A stretch of DNA of 64,000 nucleotides from the NCBI GenBank assembly GCA_002339135.1, contig DDJR01000048.1, positions 6,429-70,428 of the forward strand, in the 5' to 3' direction. The notes under the pieces are model-generated. The model saw nothing but the letters and a program-made list of their open reading frames with translations. It ran no database searches and was not told the origin of the DNA. This DNA is from Flavobacteriales bacterium UBA2619. GTDB lineage: Bacteria; Bacteroidota; Bacteroidia; Flavobacteriales_D; Sanyastnellaceae. This document shows positions 20,001 to 27,832 of this stretch, one piece after another. The position numbers and the translations under genes were made by a program. Position 1 is the stretch's first letter. Each line of letters begins with the position of its first letter.

Positions 20001-20491
20001 TAATCCCAGACCACTACATTAGTGACATCCCAGAAAGAATAACCCTTTACAGAGAATTGGATGGGCTTGATAGTGAACACGAATTGGAGGCGTTCCGAAT
20101 AAAACTGGAGGATCGATTTGGCCCTTTGCCAACTGAGACGGATGAATTGCTTCTAACGATGCGCCTGCGTTGGGTTGCTAGAATATTGGGAATGGAGAAA
20201 GTGATTCTAAAATCTGGAAAATTGATTGCTGCATTTGTAAGCGAAGAAGGAAGTCCGTATTTCCAAGGACCTATGTTCGCGAGGGTCTTAAATTATCTCA
20301 AGACAAACTCACGCAACGCAAGCATGTACCAGCGAAATGGCGCCCTGAGATTGAGAATCGAAAACATAACTTCAATTCGAGTTATGTTAGGCGTTTTGGA
20401 AGATATGGCAGGCATGAGTGCTGCTGAGGCTGCTGAAATGACAAGTGGTAGAAAAGCTGCTGAACAAGCAAGAAGCAAAAAACTACAATGA
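17039..20491 (+). CDS. mfd: Transcription-repair coupling factor Mfd
   Basis: Mfd is a DNA translocase that removes stalled RNA polymerase and recruits UvrA to lesions. The order is: UvrB-homology region (about residues 1-330); RNA-polymerase-interacting CarD/RID module (DFVVHIDHGIGEFSGLHKI); helicase core with Walker A GDVGFGKT at about 598-605, DEEQ box and TATPIPRTLQ; TRG motif region (DIRGAGDLLG) and C-terminal TRCF domain. Total is about 1150 aa. ATG 17039 is chosen; a TTG at 17027 is possible. The stop overlaps the truB start by 4 bp. Confidence 0.97.
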   Translation: MRTDDLLNFYRCDIRTGTLHRALKEKSNKIELKGVVGSALALVAAGIFETELKEGGRKKPHLFVFDDKEQAAYFMNDLEQILVENPRPVFLFPRSARVPYQEEITENANIAQRAEVLNEINGGREGCIIVSYPGALSEMVITQKELSEQTFSLNIGDTFTLDFLDEVFSEYGFEKVDFVYEPGQYAMRGGIVDVFSYSFDHPYRVEFFGEEIESIRKFDPVSQLSVSKLTRATIVPNVGNKTLHENRESFFHFIPADSVVWMSDVTSCELGLEKELEKATAHYERLVGETKRTPPAELYLDPEGFKSLIEEFSVVEFGGGKTFPERLTIAYGMTEQPAFNKHFDMIATNLIANNRNGYVNVIVSGQATQLERLHDIFTDRQDENGEKSPDVPYTPIPMELSVGFVDKDLKVLVYTDHQLFDRYHRFRLKDGFRKSKEALTIKELMSLEVGDFVVHIDHGIGEFSGLHKIEVNGKEQEAIRLSYKGGDVLYVSIHSLHRISKFTSKEGTKPSVNKLGTATWAKTKAKTKSRVKQIAYDLLHLYAKRKAAEGFAFTPDSYLQHELEASFMFEDTPDQHTTTKAVKEDMEKIIPMDRLVCGDVGFGKTEVAIRAAFKAATDGKQVAMLVPTTILSMQHARSFARRLKDFPVTVDFINRFKTGKALRETLDKVESGEVDILIGTHAIVGKKVKFKDLGLLVVDEEQKFGVGVKDKLKTMRENVDTLTLTATPIPRTLQFSLMGARDLSIIRTAPPNRHPVETIVTSFSEELIRDAISYEVSRGGQVYFVHNRIVNIKEVAGIIQRLLPDIRVGIGHGRMEGKELENVMATFIEGGYDVLIATTIIESGIDISNANTIFINDAHKFGLSDLHQLRGRVGRSNRKAFCYLMAPPLSSLPSESRKRLQALEQFSDLGSGVQIAMRDLDIRGAGDLLGAEQSGFISDIGFEMYQRILAEAVRELKENKFNDLFEEERRETGKYVEETILETDFSLLIPDHYISDIPERITLYRELDGLDSEHELEAFRIKLEDRFGPLPTETDELLLTMRLRWVARILGMEKVILKSGKLIAAFVSEEGSPYFQGPMFARVLNYLKTNSRNASMYQRNGALRLRIENITSIRVMLGVLEDMAGMSAAEAAEMTSGRKAAEQARSKKLQ

Positions 20492-21279
20492 TCGAAGCAA
20501 CACCTTTTAAAACACTGGAAGACTTTCTTGAAGGTCAGGTTTTAATCATCGACAAGCCCATGGACTGGACCAGCTTTGATGTGGTAAATAAGGTAAGAGG
20601 TACAATCAGACACACCTTTAACATTAAAAAAATCAAGGTGGGACATGCAGGAACTCTAGATCCATTGGCAACAGGTGTTTTGGTTTTGTGTACAGGAAGA
20701 AAAACAAAGACGATCGATCTTTTACAGGCCGAACAAAAAACATACACCGGAACCATTCGGCTCGGAATTACCACACCCTCTTTCGACAGCGAAACTGATG
20801 CGGATTTTTACTGTGATTTACCTGATTTGGAATCCATTACGCTTGACTCAATTGAGAAATCTGCTGGCAAGTTAACTGGGAGTTTAGAACAAATGCCACC
20901 GCAGTATTCCGCAAAAAAAGTTGATGGCGTTGCTGCATACAAAGCTGCACGAAAAGGTAAAACCGTCGCATTAAAGCCCAAAACGGTAACGGTAAATGCC
21001 TTTGAAATACGCTCGTTTGACAAACGCACCATTGACAATGTGAATGGTATAGATTCCTTTCAATACAGTGTGATTGATGTCCAATTTACAGTTGTATGCT
21101 CAAAAGGAACATACATCAGAGCCCTTGCAAGAGACCTGGGAAAGGACTTGAATGTAGGGGGAACTTTAACATCGTTGCGAAGAACAAGAAGCGGAGATTT
21201 TACAGCTGAAAAAGCTTGGGATTTAAATGAATTACTTGACGCTGTCAAGTATTGCGGTACAACTGCAAAAAATGAGTGA
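20488..21279 (+). CDS. truB: tRNA pseudouridine-55 synthase TruB
   Basis: TruB converts U55 in the T-loop of most tRNAs to pseudouridine. The catalytic aspartate is D58 in HAGTLDPLATGVL, preceded by IDKPMDWTSFDVV. MPPQYSAKKVDGVAAYKAAR and CSKGTYIRALARDLG are the other family blocks. The 263-aa length matches TruB without a C-terminal PUA domain of full size. It is translationally coupled to mfd (ATGA). Confidence 0.96.
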   Translation: MIEATPFKTLEDFLEGQVLIIDKPMDWTSFDVVNKVRGTIRHTFNIKKIKVGHAGTLDPLATGVLVLCTGRKTKTIDLLQAEQKTYTGTIRLGITTPSFDSETDADFYCDLPDLESITLDSIEKSAGKLTGSLEQMPPQYSAKKVDGVAAYKAARKGKTVALKPKTVTVNAFEIRSFDKRTIDNVNGIDSFQYSVIDVQFTVVCSKGTYIRALARDLGKDLNVGGTLTSLRRTRSGDFTAEKAWDLNELLDAVKYCGTTAKNE

Positions 21280-21285
21280 AAATAC

Positions 21286-21316
21286 TTGACTTGTATACTG
21301 TTTTTGATTAGTTTCG
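21286..21316 (+). promoter_or_regulatory. Predicted queA promoter
   Basis: TTG (21286-21288) and TAGTTTCG (21309-21316) are 20 bp apart, matching the Bacteroidota -33/-7 layout with C in place of T at position 7 of the -7 box. The leader before queA would be about 33 nt. Confidence 0.45.
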
Positions 21317-21352
21317 CGCGCTCAGATTTCGCATCAAAAAAACTCTTGTATT

Positions 21353-22417
21353 ATGGCTGCTCAAAGAATGAAGCTTTCGCACTTTAAATTCGATCTTCCG
21401 ACCGAACAAATTGCACAATACCCCCTCGAAAACCGTGACGATAGCCGCATGATGGTCATCGATCGAAAAACTGGGAAATTCGAGCATAAAATGTTTAAAG
21501 ACATTCTGGGAATGTTTGACGAGGGTGATGTTTTCGTTGCAAATGACACAAAGGTTTTTCCAGCTCGTTTATATGGAAACAAAGAGAAGACGGGAGCTGT
21601 AATTGAAGTTTTTCTACTCCGTGAATTGAACGAAGAGGCCATGCTTTGGGATGTTTTGGTGGATCCCGCAAGAAAGATTCGCATCGGAAACAAGTTGTAC
21701 TTCGGAGAAAATGATGAGCTGGTGGCGGAGGTTATCGACAACACCACTTCAAGAGGAAGAACATTGCGCTTTTTATTCGAAGGAACGAAAGCTGAGTTTA
21801 TGGCGAAGATCGTAGAACTTGGAGAAACACCCCTTCCACGTTACATAGACCGTGGAACGGAGGACATTGATATCGAAAGATTTCAAACCATTTACGCGAA
21901 AACTGAAGGTGCTGTTGCAGCCCCAACTGCTGGTCTTCATTTCTCGAAGCAGCTGATGAAGCGATTAGAGATCAAAGGGATCGATATGGCGTATATCACC
22001 CTTCACATCGGACTGGGAACATTCCGAGAAGTAGAGGTTGAAGACATTACCAAACACAAAGTCGATAGTGAACAGCTAATTATTGGTGACACATGTGTCG
22101 AGCGTGTGAACCTTGCAAAATCTGAAGGCAGGCGCATTTGTGCAGTCGGAACTACTTCGATGCGTGCAATGGAGAACTCTGTGAGCACGACGAACACGCT
22201 CAAGCCTTATCAAGGCTGGACGAACAAGTTTATTTTTCCGAAATATGACTTCCGCGTTGCTGACAGTCTTCTCACAAACTTTCATACTCAGCAATCTACT
22301 CTACTGATGCTTCAATCAGCATTCGCAGGTCACGACTTGATTATGGAAGCTTACAACGAAGCAATCAAAGAAGGCTATCGTTTTTACGCCTACGGTGATG
22401 CGCTGCTGATTAAGTAG
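21353..22417 (+). CDS. queA: S-adenosylmethionine:tRNA ribosyltransferase-isomerase QueA
   Basis: QueA transfers and isomerises the ribosyl part of SAM onto preQ1-modified tRNA to make epoxyqueuosine, in the queuosine pathway. Family blocks seen are [12 protein letters not shown] near the start, [27 protein letters not shown] and [13 protein letters not shown], and [15 protein letters not shown] near the end. Length (354 aa) is normal. It has its own predicted promoter and ends before a 95-bp gap. Confidence 0.96.
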   Translation: MAAQRMKLSHFKFDLPTEQIAQYPLENRDDSRMMVIDRKTGKFEHKMFKDILGMFDEGDVFVANDTKVFPARLYGNKEKTGAVIEVFLLRELNEEAMLWDVLVDPARKIRIGNKLYFGENDELVAEVIDNTTSRGRTLRFLFEGTKAEFMAKIVELGETPLPRYIDRGTEDIDIERFQTIYAKTEGAVAAPTAGLHFSKQLMKRLEIKGIDMAYITLHIGLGTFREVEVEDITKHKVDSEQLIIGDTCVERVNLAKSEGRRICAVGTTSMRAMENSVSTTNTLKPYQGWTNKFIFPKYDFRVADSLLTNFHTQQSTLLMLQSAFAGHDLIMEAYNEAIKEGYRFYAYGDALLIK

Positions 22418-22424
22418 ATAAAAT

Positions 22425-22496
22425 GAATATCCTTTGGAACTGAAAGCCTTTTCTTGAAGTTTCAACCGTTGCATCTTTTTTTTACGAAGGATATTC
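22425..22496. repeat. Perfect 10-bp inverted repeat between queA and redoxin gene
   Basis: GAATATCCTT (22425-22434) and AAGGATATTC (22487-22496) are exact reverse complements separated by 52 nt that include an eight-T run. The right arm lies directly upstream of the -7 element of the next gene. It could be a paired operator or a long-range hairpin terminating queA transcription. Confidence 0.5.
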
Positions 22497-22500
22497 TTCC

Positions 22501-22512
22501 TACCTTCGCATC
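22501..22512 (+). promoter_or_regulatory. Leaderless-type promoter of the redoxin gene
   Basis: TACCTTCG (TAnnTTTG with one C) is followed by four bases and the ATG at 22513, the same geometry found at ten other genes here. Confidence 0.5.
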
Positions 22513-23166
22513 ATGAAGAAATTTACTACTGCTCCCCTCAACCTTATAAGCGCACTTTTACTGTGTGTGTGTGTTTCCTTTTCTAGCGATGCCCAAACTT
22601 CAAACACGATTGAAATAGGAGACATCGCTCCATCAGCATCATACTCGATGATGAATGTCGATGGTTCTCTGGTATCGATTAAGAGTGTAAAAGGAGAAAA
22701 TGGCGCGCTCGTTATTTTCACATGCAATACCTGCCCATTCGTTGTGGGACGTGGAGAAACAACTGAAGGATGGGCAAAACGATATGCTGGAATTGTTGCA
22801 GATGCTGCTGAAAATGGGTTTGGGACTTTGCTTGTCAATTCGAATGCCGCCAGACGCAATGATGGTGAAGGTCTTTCAGATATGAAAGTCCATCATTTAG
22901 AGATGCAATACGGAGCTCCTTATGTTCTTGATGAAGGAAGTAAATTGGCAAATAACTTCGGAGCACGAACCACACCTCACGTTTTCCTCTTTAACTCTGA
23001 ACTAGAATTGGTTTACAAGGGTTCGATTGATGACAATGTCGACAGTGCTGACCAAGTACAAGAACATTTCCTTACAGATGCGATTTCTCGCTCAGCTGAA
23101 GGAAAGCGCATTAAAACTCCATCTACCAAAGCTGTTGGTTGTTCTATAAAAAGAGCTAAGAGCTAA
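22513..23166 (+). CDS. Exported thioredoxin-fold redoxin (AhpC/TSA-like)
   Basis: This is a 217-aa periplasmic redoxin. A signal peptide (residues 1 to about 28, cleavage after DAQ) is followed by a thioredoxin-like domain: GDIAPSASYSMMNVDGSLV is the usual AhpC/TSA entry, then ALVIFTCNTCPFVV with the CxxC pair C71/C74, and cis-Pro region ARTTPHVFLF. The C-terminus has one more Cys (AVGCSIKR). It resembles Bacteroidota thioredoxin-family proteins with the NTCPFV motif. A role in extracytoplasmic thiol chemistry is inferred; the partner is unknown. Confidence 0.85.
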   Translation: MKKFTTAPLNLISALLLCVCVSFSSDAQTSNTIEIGDIAPSASYSMMNVDGSLVSIKSVKGENGALVIFTCNTCPFVVGRGETTEGWAKRYAGIVADAAENGFGTLLVNSNAARRNDGEGLSDMKVHHLEMQYGAPYVLDEGSKLANNFGARTTPHVFLFNSELELVYKGSIDDNVDSADQVQEHFLTDAISRSAEGKRIKTPSTKAVGCSIKRAKS

Positions 23167-23187
23167 GCCAAGTTAGAAAATATTTTT

Positions 23188-24741
23188 CTACAGCGGGATG
23201 TTGCTGTGCTTTTTTCTGGGGGTGTTTTTAACCTTGTTCTTGAGCATCTCATAAGCTCTAATTAACTTATCTCTCGTGTCTGACGGAGTGATTACTTCGT
23301 CTACGTAACCTCGACCAGCTGCATTGTATGGATTCGCAAATAGCTCTGCGTATTCAGCCTCTTTTTCTACAAGCTTGGCTGCAGGATCAGCGGATCCAGA
23401 AATTTCTTTTCGGAAAATAATTTCCGCAGCTCCCTTGGCTCCCATGACCGCAATCTCAGCCGTAGGCCAGCTGTAAACCATGTCTGCTCCTATGTTTCGA
23501 CTGTTCATTACATCGTAAGCTCCACCATAAGCCTTGCGTGTGATTACAGTAATTCTCGGGACTGTAGCTTCAGAGAAAGCGTACAGTAGTTTCGCTCCAT
23601 TTGTAATGATCCCATTCCATTCTTGATCAGTCCCCGGAAGGAATCCAGGCACATCTTCTAAAACAAGAAGTGGAACATTAAAAGCGTCACAGGTTCTAAC
23701 GAACCTTGCCGCTTTCCTTGAAGCATGGATGTCTAAAACTCCGGCAAGAAATGCAGGTTGGTTAGCAACAATGCCAATTGAACGTCCACCCAAACGAGCG
23801 AAACCGACAACAATGTTTTCAGCATAATCTTTTTGGACTTCTAAAAAAGTATGCTCATCCGCAAGTTCAGAAATGACCTCACGAACATCATAAGGTTGCT
23901 GAGCATTCTCTGGAATGATCGAGTCTAGTTTTTCACGCTTCTCACTTGTGGATACATAAGGTAAGAGCATGGCATTCTCTTCACAATTTTGGGGTAAAAA
24001 AGAAAGGATTTTCTTTGCTTGATCGATGGCCGCAGCTTCGTGCGGAGCTGTAAAATGCGTCACACCCGATTTTGTTGCATGGGCTTTCGCACCTCCAAGC
24101 TCTTCTGAAGTAACCTCCTCGTGCGTCACCGTTTTCACAACATTGGGTCCGGTCACAAACATGTATGAAGAACCCTCCACCATAAATGTAAAGTCGGTCA
24201 ATGCTGGAGAATAAACTGCACCTCCTGCACAAGGACCAAGTATAAGCGACAATTGCGGGACAACACCACTGGCTTGAACATTGCGGTGAAAGATGTCTGC
24301 ATATCCACCTAAACTCACTACGCCCTCCTGTATCCTAGCGCCCCCACTGTCGTTCAAACCCACTACTGGAGCTCCATTTTCAAGGGCAAGATCCATGATT
24401 TTACAGATTTTTTCTGCGTGTGCTTCTGCAAGAGAGCCCCCAAGCACTGTAAAGTCTTGACTGAAAACATAGATGAGTCTGCCGTTTACCTTACCGTAAC
24501 CTGTCACCACACCATCCCCTAGAAACTTCTGCTTGTCCAGTCCGAAATTCGTGGAACGGTGAGTTACAAGCATGCCCAATTCCTCAAAAGTCCCCGGGTC
24601 CACTAGCAAACTGATGCGTTCTCGAGCAGTGAGTTTGCCTTTCGCGTGTTGGGCTTCTATCCGCTTCTCGCCACCCCCTAAAAGGGCCTCGGCACGCATA
24701 TTCTTAAGTCGATCAGTTGGCGTTTCTTGCTTGTTTCCCAT
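23188..24741 (-). CDS. Acyl-CoA carboxylase carboxyltransferase (beta) subunit
   Basis: This is the biotin-dependent carboxyltransferase subunit that moves a carboxyl group from biotin to an acyl-CoA, most likely propionyl-CoA (PccB/MmdA-like), giving methylmalonyl-CoA. Two crotonase-fold halves are visible: an N-terminal one with [17 protein letters not shown] and [12 protein letters not shown], and a C-terminal one with [20 protein letters not shown] and the [12 protein letters not shown] oxyanion loop. Length (517 aa) is standard. The biotin carboxylase partner is not nearby. Acyl specificity is not certain from sequence. Confidence 0.92.
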   Translation of the reverse strand: MGNKQETPTDRLKNMRAEALLGGGEKRIEAQHAKGKLTARERISLLVDPGTFEELGMLVTHRSTNFGLDKQKFLGDGVVTGYGKVNGRLIYVFSQDFTVLGGSLAEAHAEKICKIMDLALENGAPVVGLNDSGGARIQEGVVSLGGYADIFHRNVQASGVVPQLSLILGPCAGGAVYSPALTDFTFMVEGSSYMFVTGPNVVKTVTHEEVTSEELGGAKAHATKSGVTHFTAPHEAAAIDQAKKILSFLPQNCEENAMLLPYVSTSEKREKLDSIIPENAQQPYDVREVISELADEHTFLEVQKDYAENIVVGFARLGGRSIGIVANQPAFLAGVLDIHASRKAARFVRTCDAFNVPLLVLEDVPGFLPGTDQEWNGIITNGAKLLYAFSEATVPRITVITRKAYGGAYDVMNSRNIGADMVYSWPTAEIAVMGAKGAAEIIFRKEISGSADPAAKLVEKEAEYAELFANPYNAAGRGYVDEVITPSDTRDKLIRAYEMLKNKVKNTPRKKHSNIPL

Positions 24742-24753
24742 ATCGCTAATTTA
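24742..24753 (-). promoter_or_regulatory. Leaderless-type promoter of the carboxyltransferase gene
   Basis: On the minus strand TAAATTAG (one mismatch to TAnnTTTG) is followed by CGAT and the ATG, again a 4-nt gap. Confidence 0.45.
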
Positions 24754-24906
24754 CTGCATCGTCCTGAAGATTTAATACCCCTGTTTATAAATACCTGTTT
24801 TCGTGGTGCTTTTTTACAAGCCAAAGCAAGGAAGTTCAGTTTATATTTATACTGCACAAAAGCGACGGAAGAAGAAAATATAAATGATTGAAAAATACGT
24901 TAAACG

Positions 24907-25497
24907 ATGAAAATCACTTTTTATTTTCTCAGCATTCTCATGCTTTTCATCTTGATGACTTCGTGTCAAAAGACTGGCCTTTTAACTCGATATGGAATTT
25001 TCCATGTGAAGAACGACTCTACCGTTACGATGAATGGGGTCATCGGAGGAAGAACCGACAATCAGTTTAACAATCTCCTGAAGAATCACACAAATCTTAG
25101 ATGGATTGAACTTGGATACTGTCCTGGATCTAAGGATGATGAAGTGAATTTAGTTGTTGCGAAACAGATGCATGATTTGGGGATAAACACACAGGTTTCT
25201 TCTGCTTCTGAAATCGCATCTGGTGCAGTTGATTTTTTTTTAGCCGGCAACAAAAGAATTGTAAACTCAGGGGCTCAAATTGGTGTTCATTCTTGGGCTG
25301 GCGACAACAAAGTTCCTGCTGAATTAAAGGTTGATGCCATTGAGCATGATTTGTACATTAATTTCTACAAATCAGTTGGCATGTCCGATTCTGAAGCTAG
25401 AGAATTTTACTTCTTTACCATCCTATCTGCAGAGTCGAACGACATCCATTGGATGACTTCTGAAGAGATAAAACACTTCGATATGGCAACTGACTGA
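24907..25497 (+). CDS. Clp/crotonase-fold lipoprotein, possible serine peptidase
   Basis: This is a 196-aa predicted lipoprotein; the signal ends at LMTSC with Cys 20. The mature domain resembles periplasmic proteins of the ClpP/crotonase fold (COG3904-like): a strand-turn RWIELGYCPGSKDDEVNLVVAKQM, then SSASEIASGAVDFFLAG, where a serine of the AS/SGA stretch sits at the usual nucleophile position, then RIVNSGAQIGVHSWAG where the His would fall. Proteolytic activity is an inference. It is preceded by a 165-bp gap with a TATATTTA (-7-like) at about 24842. Confidence 0.65.
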   Translation: MKITFYFLSILMLFILMTSCQKTGLLTRYGIFHVKNDSTVTMNGVIGGRTDNQFNNLLKNHTNLRWIELGYCPGSKDDEVNLVVAKQMHDLGINTQVSSASEIASGAVDFFLAGNKRIVNSGAQIGVHSWAGDNKVPAELKVDAIEHDLYINFYKSVGMSDSEAREFYFFTILSAESNDIHWMTSEEIKHFDMATD

Positions 25498-25569
25498 ATG
25501 AGTAAATGGTCGCAGAGGTCTAAGAGGAAAGACTACACAAAGGCATAAAAAGCTATCAAAGAAAATAAA

Positions 25570-26139
25570 ATGGCCTTGACAAATAAAAACATCACAAGCA
25601 CAAATATCCCTTTCACGAATCACCGATTGCTCTATTTTTCGATTGGATCTACTTTAGGTATGTTCTTCTACGTGAAATGTTTTTTAAGTGATTTCAGCAA
25701 CTGCTTCTTGCTCGATACGGGCGCAAATTCATTGGGTCTTTCTTTTTACTACACCCTCGATATGGTTCAGACCTTCTTTGAAGAAAGGACTCGAACACAA
25801 CTACTTTGCTACCGACAATTCCTTCAAATTTGGGACACTTTATTTGCCTTTATTTACACTTTAATGTACGCCTCGTGGATGATGTACTTCTTGAAAAATA
25901 AGCGACTATTTTTGATCATTCCTGTTCTTGCGATGTGTGCTGATTGGGCAGAAAATTACGTTGAGATGTTGATGCTAGAAACCTATTTAAATTCAAGTCC
26001 AATCTCCGAATCATTTGTTTCTTTGGGGTCTGGCATCAATTCATGTAAATGGTTGTTGTCAATTCTCACATATCTCATCATTCTGATTGGAATGATGAGC
26101 TCATTAAAAATATTTTTTACAAAATCCAAGCTGGGTTAA
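25570..26139 (+). CDS. Conserved-looking integral membrane protein, unknown
   Basis: I do not recognise this 189-aa protein. It has about four hydrophobic helices (around residues 20-38, 92-110, 113-130 and 160-180). Polar residues inside the membrane region (IWDTLFAFIYT, MCADWAENYVEMLMLETYL) look conserved-site-like. The pattern D..EN in the third helix suggests a buried active or binding site and not a simple anchor. It is followed by the VF530 gene after 41 bp on the same strand. Confidence 0.55.
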   Translation: MALTNKNITSTNIPFTNHRLLYFSIGSTLGMFFYVKCFLSDFSNCFLLDTGANSLGLSFYYTLDMVQTFFEERTRTQLLCYRQFLQIWDTLFAFIYTLMYASWMMYFLKNKRLFLIIPVLAMCADWAENYVEMLMLETYLNSSPISESFVSLGSGINSCKWLLSILTYLIILIGMMSSLKIFFTKSKLG

Positions 26140-26180
26140 ATTCAATTTCAGCCTCACATTTAGAAAACATAACAGTAAAT

Positions 26181-26543
26181 ATGGACATACATGACGATCA
26201 CAACGACGAGTCAACTGACCAACCCATGCAAACACATGAACATTCTGATGGCGAGTTCAAAGCAAAGACGAATGAAGAATTGAATGAAAAGAACCCCGCC
26301 AGACTCAAAAGAAAACAAGCAACTGAAGAGCAACTCAACAATCCATTGCATGGAGTAAAGCTCGCACAAATTTTAGAACGTCTTGTCGACCATTATGGCT
26401 GGGAGTATCTGGCTGACCGTGTCAACATTCGGTGTTTCATGTACAACCCTACGATGAAATCAAGCGTCCGGTTTTTAAGAAGAATGCCTTGGGCTCGAGA
26501 GCATGTAGAGGACATCTACTTAGAGATGTTGGAAGACCGCTAG
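26181..26543 (+). CDS. VF530 (DUF2132) family DNA-binding-like protein
   Basis: The C-terminal ~70 residues are a clear VF530 domain: NNPLHGVKLAQILERLVDHYGWEYL, RVNIRCFMYNPTMKSSVRFLRR, PWAREHVEDIYLEML. Structural knowledge of the family suggests a small helical, possibly DNA-binding domain. The N-terminal ~50 residues are acidic, His/Asp/Glu-rich and probably disordered. I start at ATG 26181 (120 aa) since the upstream in-frame ATG at 26049 lies inside the previous gene and adds sequence unlike the family. Confidence 0.8.
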   Translation: MDIHDDHNDESTDQPMQTHEHSDGEFKAKTNEELNEKNPARLKRKQATEEQLNNPLHGVKLAQILERLVDHYGWEYLADRVNIRCFMYNPTMKSSVRFLRRMPWAREHVEDIYLEMLEDR

Positions 26544-26552
26544 AAGAAATTC

Positions 26553-27014
26553 ATGAAAGAACTTCACTTTAGAACAGCAACTTTAGAAGACCTCCCGGTC
26601 TTGTACGATTTCGAACAGGGCATCATTCAAACTGAAAGGCCTTTTGACGAAACGTTAAGATCGACTCACATCAATTATTATGATCTTGAAGCTTTGATTG
26701 AATCAGCCGATTCAGAAGTCATTGTCGCAGTCCATCAAAAAGAAATTATAGGATCGTCATATGTGAGTTTCAAGAAAGCTGCTCCATATTTAAAGCACAC
26801 TTATTTCGCCTATTTGGGTTTTATGTATGTTAAGCCTGAATACAGAGGCAAAGGAGTTAGCAATAGAATCACCGAAGAAATTAAAAATTTGGCGCGAAAT
26901 AAAAACATCACTGAATTGCGTTTAGATGTATATCATGACAACAATTCAGCCATCAGGGCATACGAAAAAGCGGGATTGAAAAGACACATCACCACGATGA
27001 GAATTGAACTTTAG
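26553..27014 (+). CDS. GNAT-family N-acetyltransferase
   Basis: This is a 153-aa single-domain acetyl-CoA-dependent acetyltransferase. The acetyl-CoA-binding motif A is YVKPEYRGKGVSNRITEE, and motif B is DVYHDNNSAIRAYEKAGL. The substrate cannot be deduced. It begins 9 bp after the VF530 gene, so the two are probably co-transcribed. Confidence 0.9.
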   Translation: MKELHFRTATLEDLPVLYDFEQGIIQTERPFDETLRSTHINYYDLEALIESADSEVIVAVHQKEIIGSSYVSFKKAAPYLKHTYFAYLGFMYVKPEYRGKGVSNRITEEIKNLARNKNITELRLDVYHDNNSAIRAYEKAGLKRHITTMRIEL

Positions 27015-27078
27015 AGGAATGCTTGTGGAGGGGAACCAAGGGTACCGAGCGTATTTTCTTTATCCTGAAAATCGAGCA

Positions 27079-27735
27079 TCACATTCTTTTAACCAGAAGA
27101 CATTTACAGACATCAAAGGTTAAAACAAATTGAGAATTGTCTTGAAGACCGACGACAATACTCTTGTCAAAACTTTCAATCTGCTGAACTTGCAAGTGGG
27201 TCCCAAGCGTTATTTTCTTTTTATTTAAAAACAACAACAATTCTTTTGAACTGTTCGCTAGAGCACATAACACAATGTTTTCTCCTTCTTTGATTGACGT
27301 TAAATTAATGTGGTTTGATTTTGAAATCTTTCCGTTTTTATCTGGAATGGGAGAGCCGTGGGGATCCTTTGTGGGGAAACCCAGAATTTCATCCATTCTG
27401 TCAAAGAATATCTCTGAGTTCAGATGTTCCATCTCTTCTGCAATGTCATGAACCTCTTCCCACCCAAATCCCATCACTTCAGATAAAAACATTTCTGCCA
27501 ACCTGTGCTTTCTGACAATTAACGCTCCTATTTTTTCTCCCTTCGCTGTAAGTTTTAAAGGCTTGTACTTTTGGTAAAGCACCCAACCCTTCTTCTCCAT
27601 TTTATTGACCATGTTGTTCGCCGTAGGCTTGCTGACATTAATCTGATTGGAAAGTTCAGTGATAGACACTTCAACATTTTTTTGGCTTAGGAAAAAAATG
27701 GCTTTTAAGTAGTTTTCTTTAATTTGTGTCGGCAT
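27079..27735 (-). CDS. DtxR/MntR-family metal-dependent transcriptional regulator
   Basis: This is a 218-aa iron- or manganese-sensing repressor. The N-terminal winged helix is ITELSNQINVSKPTANNMVNKMEKKGWV, and the dimerisation/metal domain contains RKHRLAEMFL and EEVHDIAEEMEH, the His/Glu cluster typical of the family. The C-terminal ~75 residues form a FeoA/SH3-like domain, as in long DtxR/IdeR proteins. I start at ATG 27735; a TTG directly before it adds one residue. It is divergent from a TonB receptor gene, with a DtxR-type palindrome between them. Confidence 0.92.
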   Translation of the reverse strand: MPTQIKENYLKAIFFLSQKNVEVSITELSNQINVSKPTANNMVNKMEKKGWVLYQKYKPLKLTAKGEKIGALIVRKHRLAEMFLSEVMGFGWEEVHDIAEEMEHLNSEIFFDRMDEILGFPTKDPHGSPIPDKNGKISKSNHINLTSIKEGENIVLCALANSSKELLLFLNKKKITLGTHLQVQQIESFDKSIVVGLQDNSQFVLTFDVCKCLLVKRM

Positions 27736-27752
27736 CAATTCCTTTTGTAGAA

Positions 27753-27760
27753 CGAATATA
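27753..27760 (-). promoter_or_regulatory. -7 element of the DtxR-family regulator gene
   Basis: TATATTCG on the minus strand lies 17 nt before the ATG. Its -33 position would fall at about 27781-27784, directly beside the palindrome at 27785-27800, so autoregulation is plausible. Confidence 0.4.
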
Positions 27761-27784
27761 GAAAATATCTGAACAAGTTGTAGT

Positions 27785-27800
27785 GTTAGACTAGTCTAAC
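27785..27800. promoter_or_regulatory. DtxR-type operator, perfect 16-bp palindrome
   Basis: GTTAGACTAGTCTAAC is a perfect inverted repeat. It matches the core of known DtxR/IdeR boxes (TTAGnnTAGnCTAA). It sits between the divergent regulator and TonB-receptor genes, in the -33/-7 spacer of the receptor promoter and beside the -33 region of the regulator. This is an excellent candidate binding site for the adjacent regulator. Confidence 0.8.
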
Positions 27801-27804
27801 ATAT

Positions 27805-27812
27805 TATATTTG
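27805..27812 (+). promoter_or_regulatory. -7 element of the TonB receptor gene
   Basis: TATATTTG matches the -7 consensus exactly, 20 nt before the ATG at 27833 and 4 bp downstream of the palindrome, so an occupied operator would block the promoter. Confidence 0.6.
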
Positions 27813-27832
27813 CATCACAAAACAATTTTTCT

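Noticed and set aside
23167..23187. AT-rich imperfect dyad between the redoxin and carboxyltransferase genes as a bidirectional terminator
   Set aside because: The stem is short and A/T only, without clear loop or T-tract separation; not strong enough to call.
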